A stretch of 64,000 nt of DNA, from the NCBI RefSeq assembly GCF_000250675.2, contig NC_018681.1, forward strand, positions 2,108,001-2,172,000, given 5' to 3'. This stretch comes from Nocardia brasiliensis ATCC 700358. Its GTDB lineage: Bacteria; Actinomycetota; Actinomycetes; Mycobacteriales; Mycobacteriaceae. Below the pieces are notes generated by a model that was not told the DNA's origin, did not search any database, and saw only the letters and a program-made list of their open reading frames with translations. Below, one piece after another: positions 44,482 to 53,708 of the stretch. Within the stretch, counting starts at the first letter, position 1, and every line of letters begins with the position of its first letter. A program made the position numbers and the translations under genes.

Positions 44482-45693
44482 ATGGCGGTTGGTCTGGGTT
44501 TGAGCATCGGCACGGTGAACACGGTTTCCGCCCTCGCGGAGGAAGGTTCGAGCGGCGCCCACCCAGCCCGCTGGTTGCGCCAGCTCCCCTCGACGCAGGC
44601 TCCGCCGGGCCGCCGGTGGCCGCCGCGTGCCCAATCCATCACCCGCCGCACCACACTCACCTTCGACAGCACCGGCCTCGCCCGGGTCGGCATGATTCCG
44701 CGGCACGGCCGCGCCATCACCGAATTCGCCGATCTCTCCCAGCGCTCCGTTGTCTCGGCCCGCGTCGGGCATCGGGCACTCTCGCCCGCCGACCTGGTCG
44801 CGGTGGTGGCCGAATGCCTGATCGGCGAGGCGCTGTTCGATCACCCCCGCGAGGCCGGTCACGGCGTCGGCATCGCGCTGACCCATCCCGCGCGCTACAC
44901 CGACGCGCACGTCGGCGATCTGCGTGCGGCGCTGGACGCGATCGGTCTCGACCATGTCGCACTGGTCGCCGAGCCGATCGCCGCGGCAACCTGGCTGGAG
45001 GCCGACCGCGGCCCGCTCATGCCCGGCCTGGCGCTGGTCTACGACCTGGGCGGGGCCAGCCTCGATGTCACGCTGGTCCGGGTCGGGGCGGGCTGTCCCC
45101 GCAATCCGATCGTCGGCGAGCCGTTGCGCTCGGCGGAGTTCGGCGGCCGCGCCTTCGGCGCCCTGGTCGCCTCGCGCGCCGGGCACGGCCTGCCGTCGGA
45201 TTCCATCTCCGGCTCGGTCACCGGGACCACCGCCGACGAGTTACGGACCAGGCATGTGCGGGCCTCGTTGGAACTGGTCTACAAATGCCTGCGCATCGCC
45301 GATGTCACCATGGCCGATGTCGACTGTGTGCTCGTCGTCGGCGGCGCGGCCCGGCCGGTCGAGGTGGCTCAGGTGCTGGCCGGCGAGCTGGCCCGGCCGG
45401 TCATCGCCGCACCGGATCCGGAGCGGACCATCGCGGACGGCGCGGCGATCATCGGCCGCCGGGCGGCGGTCGCCGTGGAGGAGTCGGCGGGCAAGCAGCA
45501 CGGCAAGCGGCGCGGCGGGGGCGCGCATCGACGGGCGGCCACCAGGGCGATGGTGTTCTCGCAGCGGACGAAGCGCAGGCTGAGCCGGGTGGCGCTGGCA
45601 GCGGGGCTGTCGGTCGCGGGCGTTGGGATGGCGCTCGCCTTGCCCGCCGACGGGGTGATCGTGGGGATGGCGCAGCTCGCGACCCTGCGCTGA
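44482..45693 (+). CDS. Hsp70/actin-fold membrane protein, first copy
   Basis: 403 residues. It opens MAVGLGLSIGTVNTVSA, the phosphate-1 loop of an actin-type ATPase, with VYDLGGASLDVTLVRVGAG (phosphate-2) and VLVVGGAARPVEVAQVLA (adenosine motif) further on. There is no substrate-binding domain as in DnaK; the C-terminus is basic (GKQHGKRRGGGAHRR) and then forms one membrane helix (VALAAGLSVAGVGMALAL, ~370-390). Related to the second copy at 50086 (shared GLGxSIG(T/A)VN start and ADL(V) blocks). Similar Hsp70-type genes accompany ini/dynamin clusters in Nocardia as I recall, so a link to the dynamin at 34.4 kb is possible. Confidence 0.75.
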   Translation: MAVGLGLSIGTVNTVSALAEEGSSGAHPARWLRQLPSTQAPPGRRWPPRAQSITRRTTLTFDSTGLARVGMIPRHGRAITEFADLSQRSVVSARVGHRALSPADLVAVVAECLIGEALFDHPREAGHGVGIALTHPARYTDAHVGDLRAALDAIGLDHVALVAEPIAAATWLEADRGPLMPGLALVYDLGGASLDVTLVRVGAGCPRNPIVGEPLRSAEFGGRAFGALVASRAGHGLPSDSISGSVTGTTADELRTRHVRASLELVYKCLRIADVTMADVDCVLVVGGAARPVEVAQVLAGELARPVIAAPDPERTIADGAAIIGRRAAVAVEESAGKQHGKRRGGGAHRRAATRAMVFSQRTKRRLSRVALAAGLSVAGVGMALALPADGVIVGMAQLATLR

Positions 45694-45928
45694 CCGCGGG
45701 CGGTCGTACCCGGTGGTGATCGTGACGAGGGCGGTCGCCACCGGGTACGCCGCTTTCCCGGCGAGGGGGAACTGACGGCGGCGTCCTCTCGCGATACGCC
45801 GCCACCACTTCCTCCTGATCGTTCGACCAGCTCTTTTCGGGGTACCCGCTCCATGGGTTGACGTGACAGCCTGTAGGTGTAACCATGGGGTACAGGTAAA
45901 CGTTTCGAAGAGAGAGGCAGTGACGACG

Positions 45929-46933
45929 ATGTCTGCAGCCGTGACGCCCCCGATCGACCCCGATCTGGAGAAGGCGCAGGAGTACGCCGCGACGCTTCTA
46001 CTGCTCTCCGAGGGCTCGGTCAACAAGCATTTCGACCCCTTCGACGATATCGACTGGGACAACCCGGACTTCGACCCGAACACGGGCGCGCACCGGTGGA
46101 TCCTGCCGATGTCGGCCGACCCGCTGGGCCGGCACCCCTGGTACCTCGCGCAGTCCGACGAGCGCAAGATCGCGATCGGCAAGTACCGCCAGGCCAACGT
46201 CGCCAAGGTCGGCCTGCAGTTCGAGTCGATCCTGATCAGCGGCATGGTCACGCACAATTTCGGCCTGCCCAACGGCTCGCCCGAATTCCGGTACTGCTCC
46301 CACGAGATGATCGAGGAGCACAACCACACCCTGATGTTCCAGGAGATGGTGAACCGGATCGGCGACGACGTGCCCGGTATGGGTCCGCTGGTGCGCAAGT
46401 TCAAGTACCTCGGTGCGCCGGTGGCCGCGTGGTTCCCCAACCTGTTCTTCATGGCGGTGCTGGCCGGCGAGGAGCCGATCGACCACATCCAGAAGGCGAT
46501 CCTGCGCTCCGACGAGGACGTGCACCCGATCATGCGCGGCGTGATGGCCATTCACGTGGCCGAGGAAGCGCGGCACATCTCCTTCGCGCACGAGTTCCTG
46601 AAGATCCACGTGCCCGAGTCGAACGCGTTCAACCGGTTCGTGCTCTCGATCGCGATGCCGATCGTGATGTGGATCCTCGGCCGCTCGATCTTCACCCCGC
46701 CGCGTTCCTTCTGGAAGGAATTCGACATCCCGGACTACGTCCGCAAGGAACTGTTCTACGGGTCGAAGGAATCCAAGCAGGAGTTCAGTGACTTCTTCGG
46801 TGACGTGCGCACGCTGGCCAAGGACATCGGCCTGATGAACCCGATCTCCAAGGCGGTCTGGAAGCTGCTCAAGATCGACGGCCACACCACCCGCTACCGT
46901 TCCGAGCCGCTGCGCGCGGTCAAGGCCGGCTGA
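45929..46933 (+). CDS. AurF-like diiron oxygenase
   Basis: 334 residues, all-helical. Candidate iron ligands: E in LQFESILISGM, E and H in EMIEEHNHTLMFQEM, E in LAGEEPIDH, and E/H in HVAEEARHISFAHEF, the carboxylate-histidine pattern of ferritin-like diiron oxygenases of the AurF (PF11583) type. Family members oxidise arylamines or related substrates with O2; no substrate is indicated. The FprB-type reductase follows after one base and is the obvious electron donor. ATG at 45929 is chosen; GTG at 45920 is in frame and nearly as likely. Confidence 0.83.
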   Translation: MSAAVTPPIDPDLEKAQEYAATLLLLSEGSVNKHFDPFDDIDWDNPDFDPNTGAHRWILPMSADPLGRHPWYLAQSDERKIAIGKYRQANVAKVGLQFESILISGMVTHNFGLPNGSPEFRYCSHEMIEEHNHTLMFQEMVNRIGDDVPGMGPLVRKFKYLGAPVAAWFPNLFFMAVLAGEEPIDHIQKAILRSDEDVHPIMRGVMAIHVAEEARHISFAHEFLKIHVPESNAFNRFVLSIAMPIVMWILGRSIFTPPRSFWKEFDIPDYVRKELFYGSKESKQEFSDFFGDVRTLAKDIGLMNPISKAVWKLLKIDGHTTRYRSEPLRAVKAG

Positions 46934-46934
46934 C

Positions 46935-48518
46935 GTGCCCTACATCGTCACGCAGTCGTGCTGTAGTGACGCCTCGTGCGTGTACGCCTGCCCGGTGAAC
47001 TGCATCCATCCGACGCCGGACGAGCCCGACTTCCTGACCGCGGACATGCTGTACGTGGACCCGAAGGCGTGCGTCGACTGCGGCGCCTGCGCGACCGCCT
47101 GCCCGGTGGACGCGATCGTGTCATCGAAGAAGCTGACCGAAGAGCAGAAGCCGTTCATCGAGATCAACGCCGACTTCTACCGGCAGGCCCGGCCGCGTCC
47201 GCTGCTGGCCAAGCCGGTGCCCGCGGCCGAGATCCGGACCGAGCGCCAGCCGCTGCGTGTGGCGATCGTCGGGTCCGGCCCGTCGGCGATGTACGCGGCG
47301 GACGAGCTGCTGACCCAGCCCGACGTGGCGGTGACCGTGTTCGACCGGTTGCCGGTGCCGTATGGGCTGGCCCGGCACGGTGTCGCGCCGGATCACGCGA
47401 AGACCCGGAAGGTCAGCGAGCTGTTCGACGTCATCTCGGCGCAGCCCGGCTTCGCGTCGTATCTGAATGTCGAAGTGGGCGCACACGTTTCGCACAGCGA
47501 ACTGCTCGACCACTTCCACGCGGTGATCTACGCGGTCGGTGCTTCGGCCGATCGCAAGCTCGGCGTGCCCGGTGAAGGACTGGCAGGCAATGTCTCCGCC
47601 ACCGACTTCGTCGCCTGGTACAACGGGCATCCCGATCACGCGGATCGGCTGTTCGATCTGTCGCAGCAGCGCGCGGTGATCGTCGGTAACGGCAACGTCG
47701 CACTGGACGTCGCCCGCATTCTGACCAGCGATCCGGAAACGTTGTCCGGCACCGATATCGCGCCGTACGCACTGCGGGCGTTGCGCGAGAGCAAGATCGA
47801 GGAAGTGGTGATCCTCGGGCGCCGCGGTCCCCTCGAATCCGCTTTCACCGTGCCGGAATTCGTCGGTCTGCTCGGTTCCGATGTGGACATCGTGATCGAA
47901 GGCGACCTGCCCGAGCTGACCGAGGGGCTGCCGTACCAGGTCGAGCAGAAGCTGCGGCTGCTGCACACGGTGCGCAACCGGCCGTCCGGCGAACGCAAGC
48001 GAATCGTGTTCCGCTACTTGGCTTCGCCCACCGAGATCGTCGGCACCGACCGGGTCGCGGGCATCGAGGTGAGCCGCAACGAGCTCGTCACCGACGCGGA
48101 CGGGCGTACGCGGGCGGTGGCCACCGGCGCGACGGAACGGCTCGACGCGGGCTTGGTGCTCACCTCGGTCGGTTACCGGGGTGTCGCGTTGCCCGGCTTG
48201 CCCTTCGACGACGCGGCGAGCGTCATCCCGAACCTGAACGGCCGTGTGCTGGAACGGGTCGACGGCGCGGTGCTGCCCGGTACGTACGTCACCGGCTGGA
48301 TCAAGCGCGGCCCCACCGGTTTCATCGGCACCAACAAGTCCTGCGCGCAGGAAACGGTGCAGCAGCTCGCCGACGACTACAACGCGGGTCGGCTGCCCGA
48401 ACCAGGCGGCAGCGCAGCGGAATTCGACCGGCTGATCCGGCATCGGCAGCCTGCGGTGCGGGTCGCGGGTGCGGCCAAGCGCGTCGGTCCGGTGCGCAGG
48501 TTGCTGGCTCGCTCCTGA
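46935..48518 (+). CDS. Ferredoxin / ferredoxin-NADP reductase fusion (FprB-type)
   Basis: 527 residues. Residues 1-75 are a ferredoxin with two cysteine clusters (CCSDASCVYACPVNC and CVDCGACATACPVD). From ~105 an adrenodoxin-reductase-like flavoenzyme follows: FAD site VAIVGSGPSAMYAADELL, GLARHGVAPDH, NADP site VIVGNGNVALDVARIL, and GWIKRGPTGFIGTNK. It passes electrons from NADPH to iron-sulfur clusters. The gene starts (GTG) one base after the diiron oxygenase stop, so the two form an oxygenase and redox-partner unit. Ends with an excellent terminator. Confidence 0.92.
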   Translation: MPYIVTQSCCSDASCVYACPVNCIHPTPDEPDFLTADMLYVDPKACVDCGACATACPVDAIVSSKKLTEEQKPFIEINADFYRQARPRPLLAKPVPAAEIRTERQPLRVAIVGSGPSAMYAADELLTQPDVAVTVFDRLPVPYGLARHGVAPDHAKTRKVSELFDVISAQPGFASYLNVEVGAHVSHSELLDHFHAVIYAVGASADRKLGVPGEGLAGNVSATDFVAWYNGHPDHADRLFDLSQQRAVIVGNGNVALDVARILTSDPETLSGTDIAPYALRALRESKIEEVVILGRRGPLESAFTVPEFVGLLGSDVDIVIEGDLPELTEGLPYQVEQKLRLLHTVRNRPSGERKRIVFRYLASPTEIVGTDRVAGIEVSRNELVTDADGRTRAVATGATERLDAGLVLTSVGYRGVALPGLPFDDAASVIPNLNGRVLERVDGAVLPGTYVTGWIKRGPTGFIGTNKSCAQETVQQLADDYNAGRLPEPGGSAAEFDRLIRHRQPAVRVAGAAKRVGPVRRLLARS

Positions 48519-48523
48519 CCCGA

Positions 48524-48564
48524 AACCCCTCGTGGATCATGAGATCCGCGAGGGGTTCGCTTTT
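48524..48564 (+). terminator. Strong rho-independent terminator after the FprB gene
   Basis: A 15-bp stem with one G-U pair (48524-48538 with 48543-48557) and a four-base loop ATGA is followed by CGCTTTT. It begins six bases after the stop codon. Confidence 0.9.
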
Positions 48565-48713
48565 GCGTAGCCCCATTTTCTGGGCCTTGCCGCTAGGGCT
48601 GCACCCGTCCACGATAGAAGTGGGCGGGGACTCACCGGTGACGCGGTTACGAAGTCCGCAGTGTCATCACCTGCCTGTTCCAGCGAGGTGCGTCGGGTCG
48701 TCCTCGCTGATGG

Positions 48714-48746
48714 CTCGGGCGGGTCGCGCACGGCGGCCCGCCCGAG
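48714..48746 (-). terminator. Hairpin downstream of the SDR gene
   Basis: A perfect 10-bp stem (CTCGGGCGGG / CCCGCCCGAG) with a 13-nt loop lies 22 bases after the SDR stop on the minus strand. No T-run. Confidence 0.45.
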
Positions 48747-48768
48747 TAATTCCGGTCGCCGGAGAGCG

Positions 48769-49539
48769 TCAGCGCGCGGTGAAGCCGCCGTCGATCGCCA
48801 GGGCGGCGCCGGTGACGAAAGCGGCCTCCGCACTGAGCAGGAACGCGCAGAACCCCGCGATCTCCGCCGGCGTGCTGATCCGGCCGAGCGGATGCATGGC
48901 GGCGATGGCTGCCGCACCCTCCGGCGTCGCACCCATCGAATTGCGGAACGCCGGTGTATCGACCGCGCCGGAGACCAGCGCGTTCACCCGGACGCCCTGC
49001 TCGGCGGCCTCCAGCGCGACCGCCCGGGTCAGGCCGACCACGCCGTGCTTGGCCGCGACATACGGTGCGACCGAGCCCATTCCGACCACGCCCAGGTTCG
49101 ACGCGTTGTTCAGGATCGCGCCGCCGCCGGTGGCGACCAGCGCGGGCACCTGGTGCCGCAGGCCGTAGAACACGCTCGTCAGATTGAGTTCCAGGTCGGC
49201 GCGCCAGCCCGCCTCGTCGATCTCGGCGACGGGCCCGAACGCGTTGACCGCGCCCGCGTTGTTGAACGCCGCGTCCAGCCTGCCGAACTCGGTGACCGCG
49301 GCCTCGGTGAGCCGGGCCACGTCCTGTTCCACGGTGACGTCGGTCGGCACGAACAGGGCCCGCCCGCCCGCGGCGCGGATCTCGGCGGCCACCCGCTCGC
49401 CCGCGTCCTTGCCGCGGGCGCCGAGCACCACCGCCGCGCCCTCGGCCGCCACCCGCGACGCGACGGCCTTGCCCACGCCGGAGCTGGCGCCGGTGATCAG
49501 CACGACCTGATCCGCGAACCGTGATGTCATGTTGTCCAT
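48769..49539 (-). CDS. SDR-family oxidoreductase
   Basis: 256 residues, classical short-chain dehydrogenase: cofactor motif TGASSGVGKAVA, DVT at the adenine site, NNAG (AFNNAGAVNAFGPV), catalytic Ser in NNASNLGVVG and Tyr-Lys in PYVAAKHGVVG, and the C-terminal AIDGGF. The Arg/Lys pattern after beta-2 (GARGKD) favours NADP. The substrate is unknown. ATG at 49539 has AGAAGG just upstream; ATG at 49530 is an alternative. Monocistronic, facing the FprB terminator. Confidence 0.9.
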   Translation of the reverse strand: MDNMTSRFADQVVLITGASSGVGKAVASRVAAEGAAVVLGARGKDAGERVAAEIRAAGGRALFVPTDVTVEQDVARLTEAAVTEFGRLDAAFNNAGAVNAFGPVAEIDEAGWRADLELNLTSVFYGLRHQVPALVATGGGAILNNASNLGVVGMGSVAPYVAAKHGVVGLTRAVALEAAEQGVRVNALVSGAVDTPAFRNSMGATPEGAAAIAAMHPLGRISTPAEIAGFCAFLLSAEAAFVTGAALAIDGGFTAR

Positions 49540-50085
49540 TTCCCTTCTGGTTCATGCGATCTCACCGCCCTGTGGTGTGGTCGCAGTACCCAGTCAAGTC
49601 CGCGGCAGGGGCCTGTGCTGGCGGGAAACAGTCGTTGAGTTGATGTGTCATTTGTTTGCGTGCGTAGCCGGAGCTAATTCAGCTGAAGCGGTACGGGTGA
49701 TCGAATTAAGCTGAGCTGGCAATGGTTTAGTTACCGACCGGTAAGTGTGTGGGAGTAACTTATGATTTGGTGGGGGAGGCCGTCCGATATTCGTGCATGT
49801 GCACATTGTCCGGATCGCTACGTGATAACGGGATCGGGTGATGTGTTGTTCAACCTTCGACCGTCCAGAGGGCTGAACATCGCTGCCGCTCCGCATCTTC
49901 GCAGGTGACCCGGATCATTGCGCTGTGCAGCTAAACGTTTCACGCCATTTCGTCGCCGTTCATATCAATTCCGCATCCTTCCAGCGAGCCGAGCAGCTAA
50001 TCTGTGCTGGCTGTTTGGAAGACGACCGCGGCCACATGGTTCTCTGTGTGATGGACGTGGTCTCGGTACGTTGACGGGATAGCAT
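49540..50085 (+). promoter_or_regulatory. Divergent promoter region with possible TetR-type operator
   Basis: No gene is supported in these ~545 bp between the SDR gene and the second Hsp70-like gene. Base composition is clearly lower in G+C than the surroundings. TTACCGACCGGTAA at 49731-49744 is an imperfect dyad (TTACC...GGTAA) of the kind bound by TetR-family repressors of SDR or acyl-CoA genes. No such repressor gene is adjacent. Confidence 0.4.
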
Positions 50086-52107
50086 ATGACCACAGGTCTG
50101 GGTTTCAGCATCGGCGCAGTGAACTCTATGACGGCTTCGGTTACCGGTGCGCGAACCCGGCCCGTCGTGCGCAGCAGGCGCACCGCGGTGACCTTCGACA
50201 GCGCGGGCGGACTGCGCGTCGGCGGCATCCCGCAATTCACCATGGCCGTAACGGATTTCGCCGACCTGAGCCGAGACCCCGAGCCGATGATCGTCGGCGG
50301 GCGCATCTGGTCACCCGCCAACCTGGTCGCCGCGGTGGTGAACGGGCTGCGCACGGCCGAACCGAGCGCGGCCGAGTCCGGTGCGGTAGCCACCTATCCC
50401 GCAACGTATTCCGGCAAGGATGTGGCGCTGCTGCGGCAGGCCCTGGATCTGTCCGGGGCGGGCGATGTCGAGCTGGTGCCCGAACCGGTCGCCGCCGCGG
50501 AATGGCTGGAGGCCGAGCACGGCCCGCTGGAGCCCGGTTTCGTGCTGGTCTACGACCTCGGTGGAACCAGTTTGGATGTCACCATCGTGCGGGTCGGACC
50601 CGACTGGGACGACCATCCCATGGTCGGAAAGCCGGTGCGTTCCTTCGACTTCGGCGGGCGGCCCCTCGGTGCGATGATCGCGCGTTACGCGCACGAGGCC
50701 GGGCCGGGCGCCGCGACCTCGATGCTGTCCATGGTGGACATCGACGGTCTGCGCGCCGCACACGTGTACGACACGCTCGAGATCGTGCGCGACGTCGTGC
50801 GCTCGGCCGACCTCACCCTGTCCGATATCAGCCGCATCCTGGTGATCGGCGGTGCGTCCCGTCCCGCCGAGGTCGCCCGCACCCTCGCCGAACTCGGTCG
50901 CCCCCTGGTGGTTTCGGCCGATCCCGGGCACACCGTGGCCGCCGGGGCCGCGCTGCGGGCCGCGCGGACGATGGCGCTCGCCGCGTCCGGCGGTAAGCAG
51001 AGCGCCCCGCGCGTCGCGGTGTTCTCCAGTGCCGCTGTCGTTTCCGCGGTGGCGATGTCGGCGGTGACGGTGTTCGGCAGTCCGGCGGGGCCCGATGCGT
51101 CGCCGATCCTCGAGCACTTCCCGGGCGGCGATATGCCTGCCAGCGACAGCGCGCTGTACGACACCAGCTTCGACCGGATCGCGGGCAATCACGAAGCGTG
51201 GATCGCCTCCCCGGCGGGCTGGACGCCGCCGCGCTCGCTCGCCGCCTCCACCGGCCTCGCGCGCCCGTCCGCGTACAGCAAGTTCATCACGCCCGTCGCG
51301 CACTCGACGCCCCTCGGCCCGACCCTCGCCGAATCCCGTCGCGGGGACCACAACGAGCCCCGAACCTACGACACCACAGACCGATACCACGGGTCGCCCT
51401 ATGCGAACCCGGCCTACTTCATCAACCCCCTGCCCTTCGGCCAGCCACCCGTCGCGACCCCCGGAACCCCCGGCCAACCGGCCGTGCCGATCGCAGGCAC
51501 GCCCGCGACACCGCCGGCCCCCGGCGCCATCCCGCCCGCTCCGCAACCAGGAGCCACCCCCGCGGTGCCGGACCCCGGCACGATCCCCGGTGTACCCGCC
51601 ACCGGCCCGATCACCGACCTGCCCGCCTCCGGAACCGCCACCGGCACAACCCCTTCCACCCCCGGCACCAGCGCCGGTGGAACAACCTCCGGCGGTACCT
51701 CCACACCCGCCGCCGGAGGTTCCACCGATACCGGTGGCGCCACGACGGGCGGAAGCACCTCGGGAGAGTCGACCAGTGGTTCCACTTCGGGCGGTTCTAC
51801 TTCCGGTGGTTCGACCTCGGGTGGTTCGACCTCGGGTGGTTCCGATGCCGGTGGTTCCACCTCGGGTGGTTCCGATTCCGGCGGCTCCACTTCTGGTGGC
51901 TCCACTTCGGGCGGTTCGACGTCGGGCGGTTCCACTTCGGGCGGTTCGACGTCGGGCGGTTCCACTTCCGGTGGTTCCACATCAAGCGGATCCACGTCGA
52001 GCGACTCGACTTCCGGCGGCTCCACTGCCAGCGGCTCCACCTCCGACAGCTCCTCCTCCGGCGGTTCCTCATCAGGCGGTTCCTCGTCCGGTGGCAGCAA
52101 GAACTAG
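50086..52107 (+). CDS. Hsp70/actin-fold membrane protein with Ser/Gly repeat tail
   Basis: 673 residues. Residues 1-300: actin-type ATPase with LGFSIGAVNSM (phosphate-1), VYDLGGTSLDVTIVRVGPDW (phosphate-2) and RILVIGGASRPAEVARTLA (adenosine). A membrane helix follows (VAVFSSAAVVSAVAMSAVTVFG, ~310-331), placing the rest outside the cell if the ATPase is cytosolic: a ~100-residue linker, a Pro/Gly-rich part (VATPGTPGQPAVPIAGTPATP, ~455-540) and a long (TSGGS)n tail to the end. The design, an intracellular ATPase and an extracellular flexible tail, suggests signalling or tethering across the membrane (inference). Related to the gene at 44482, which lacks the tail. Confidence 0.78.
   Translation: MTTGLGFSIGAVNSMTASVTGARTRPVVRSRRTAVTFDSAGGLRVGGIPQFTMAVTDFADLSRDPEPMIVGGRIWSPANLVAAVVNGLRTAEPSAAESGAVATYPATYSGKDVALLRQALDLSGAGDVELVPEPVAAAEWLEAEHGPLEPGFVLVYDLGGTSLDVTIVRVGPDWDDHPMVGKPVRSFDFGGRPLGAMIARYAHEAGPGAATSMLSMVDIDGLRAAHVYDTLEIVRDVVRSADLTLSDISRILVIGGASRPAEVARTLAELGRPLVVSADPGHTVAAGAALRAARTMALAASGGKQSAPRVAVFSSAAVVSAVAMSAVTVFGSPAGPDASPILEHFPGGDMPASDSALYDTSFDRIAGNHEAWIASPAGWTPPRSLAASTGLARPSAYSKFITPVAHSTPLGPTLAESRRGDHNEPRTYDTTDRYHGSPYANPAYFINPLPFGQPPVATPGTPGQPAVPIAGTPATPPAPGAIPPAPQPGATPAVPDPGTIPGVPATGPITDLPASGTATGTTPSTPGTSAGGTTSGGTSTPAAGGSTDTGGATTGGSTSGESTSGSTSGGSTSGGSTSGGSTSGGSDAGGSTSGGSDSGGSTSGGSTSGGSTSGGSTSGGSTSGGSTSGGSTSSGSTSSDSTSGGSTASGSTSDSSSSGGSSSGGSSSGGSKN
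51740..52095 (+). repeat. 15-bp (TSGGS) tandem array at the 3' end of the Hsp70-like gene
   Basis: About twenty in-frame pentapeptide units GSTSG/GGSTS with minor variants (DAGGS, DSGGS, STSSS, SSGGS). At DNA level the unit is close to GGTTCCACTTCGGGC. Such arrays vary in copy number by slippage. Confidence 0.85.
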
Positions 52108-52793
52108 CCCTCGTCGCGGCGCAGCCGTCGCGGCGGTCGCCCCGCTCCGGGCGGCGCCGAGGTGTCGTTGCTTTCGTGCGGCACCCTGTGGACCAGGGGC
52201 GGTGAGGTGGGTTTTGCGCTGGCGGTTCCGTTTCGGGCGGCGGCAAGATCTAGGCCGTGGGGCAGGTGTGGTGCTGGCGTGGCGGGTGGAACGCCTTCGA
52301 GGGGACCGTCGCGCACGGTCTTGGCGGACAGATCGGTACTCGCTCGGGGCGATCCCGGATTGCTCGGGTGAGTGCGCAGCGCGGATGAGCTCGTCGGGGC
52401 GGCTGGGTACTCGGTGCGTCTCGGGGCGGACTGATGGCCGACGGGTCCGGGTTCGCTCGGTCCGCGGACTCCGCGGATGTGATCGCGGCCGCCTGCGAGT
52501 CGGTCGCCCCGTTTCGGGCAACTCCCGCACCTCTTCTGTGTTCGCGCACGCGCTTTGCCATGCCAGAGGCGGTGCGGGAACACGGAACTGGTGCGTCAGC
52601 TCAGAAAGGGTGCGCGACCGCTCCGGCGCTGCCGACTCTGTCGCTTGCGGAGTTCCTGCCGCGCGCTTTTTCGCGTCCCGCGCGGGTGTCGTTCGAAGGA
52701 CACGCGCGCGGGGTGACAGGAAGTGCGCGGGAGTCGCGGCGGCGGCGGTGTGAATGGCTGACGGGTGTCGTACCCCATTGGCACAATGAGTTG
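52108..52793 (+). other. Non-coding region with GTGTC-type hairpin
   Basis: Several open frames cross this ~685-bp stretch on both strands, but all have low-complexity Arg/Pro/Ala-rich translations and no family match. It contains a 14-bp hairpin with one mismatch (52677-52690 with 52699-52712) that resembles the one at 38699. CACAAT at 52782-52787, six bases before the HAD gene ATG, is a probable -10 for a leaderless transcript. Confidence 0.5.
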
Positions 52794-53588
52794 ATGACAG
52801 TAGGGGGTCCGCAGCTTATCGCGCTGGATGTGGACGGCACGTTGCTCGACACCGGTAGCCCGGTGAGCGAGCGGGTGGCGGCGGCGGTGCGCGCGGCCAT
52901 CGGGGCGGGCGCGCATGTGGTGGTGACCACGGGGCGGACCGTGCTGACCACCCGGCCGGTGCTCGCGGAGCTGGGCCTGGTGGCGGGGCACGCGCTGTGC
53001 TCGAACGGCGCGGTGCAGGTCGACGTCGCGAACGGACAGCCGGTCGCGATCGAGGCGTTCGATCCGGCGCCCGCCGTGCTGGCGCTGCGCGCATTGATCC
53101 CGGAGATGATCTTCGCGGTGGAGAAGGTGGGCGTCGGCCACTGGGCGACCGGTGCCAGTCCCGGCGAATTCTCTATCGGTGAATACCTTTTGGTCGATCA
53201 CGGTGCTCTGAGCAGCGAGCCGACGCCGCGCCTGAACGGCTGGTGGCCGCAGGGCACGCTGGCGCAGATGCGCGCCCTGTTGCACGAGCTGGAGGTGCCG
53301 GGCGCGAGTTGGGTGCACGGCGAATTCGGCCCCTGGCTCACCGTTTCCCGCCGAGGCGTCTCGAAAGGCTGGGCGCTGGAACGTCTCCGCTGTGCCCTCG
53401 GCGTCCCGCACACCGCGACCCTGGCCATCGGCGACGGCTACAACGACCGCGAAATGTTGCGCTGGGCGGCACATTCCGTGGCCATGGACAACGCACCGGA
53501 CGAGGTCAAAACCCTGGCGACCGAGGTGACCGCCACGGTGCACGAAGACGGCGTCGCCACCGTCCTGGAACGCTGGTTCCGGCCGTAA
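52794..53588 (+). CDS. HAD-family (Cof-type) phosphatase
   Basis: 264 residues. Motif I LIALDVDGTLLDTG with the nucleophile Asp, motif II VVVTTGRT, motif III Lys in GVSKGWALERL and motif IV IGDGYNDREMLRWA place it among type IIB (Cof) HAD hydrolases, which dephosphorylate sugar phosphates or cofactors. ATG at 52794 is preferred: a -10-like CACAAT lies six bases upstream and HAD motif I begins shortly after. Upstream in-frame codons lack similarity. It stands alone; a repeat-rich non-coding stretch follows. Confidence 0.9.
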   Translation: MTVGGPQLIALDVDGTLLDTGSPVSERVAAAVRAAIGAGAHVVVTTGRTVLTTRPVLAELGLVAGHALCSNGAVQVDVANGQPVAIEAFDPAPAVLALRALIPEMIFAVEKVGVGHWATGASPGEFSIGEYLLVDHGALSSEPTPRLNGWWPQGTLAQMRALLHELEVPGASWVHGEFGPWLTVSRRGVSKGWALERLRCALGVPHTATLAIGDGYNDREMLRWAAHSVAMDNAPDEVKTLATEVTATVHEDGVATVLERWFRP

Positions 53589-53708
53589 CTCCTGCTCGCC
53601 GGCCAGGTCGCCACACTCGACCTCCGCTCCGGCAGGCGCGCGGTGCTCGGGATCGGCGCCGGGCACATCGCGGCGGAATAGACCGTGCAAGGTCGCGAAC
53701 ACCCTCGA

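Noticed and set aside
51740..52095. Possible CRISPR array
   Set aside because: The repeats are contiguous 15-bp coding units with no unique spacers.
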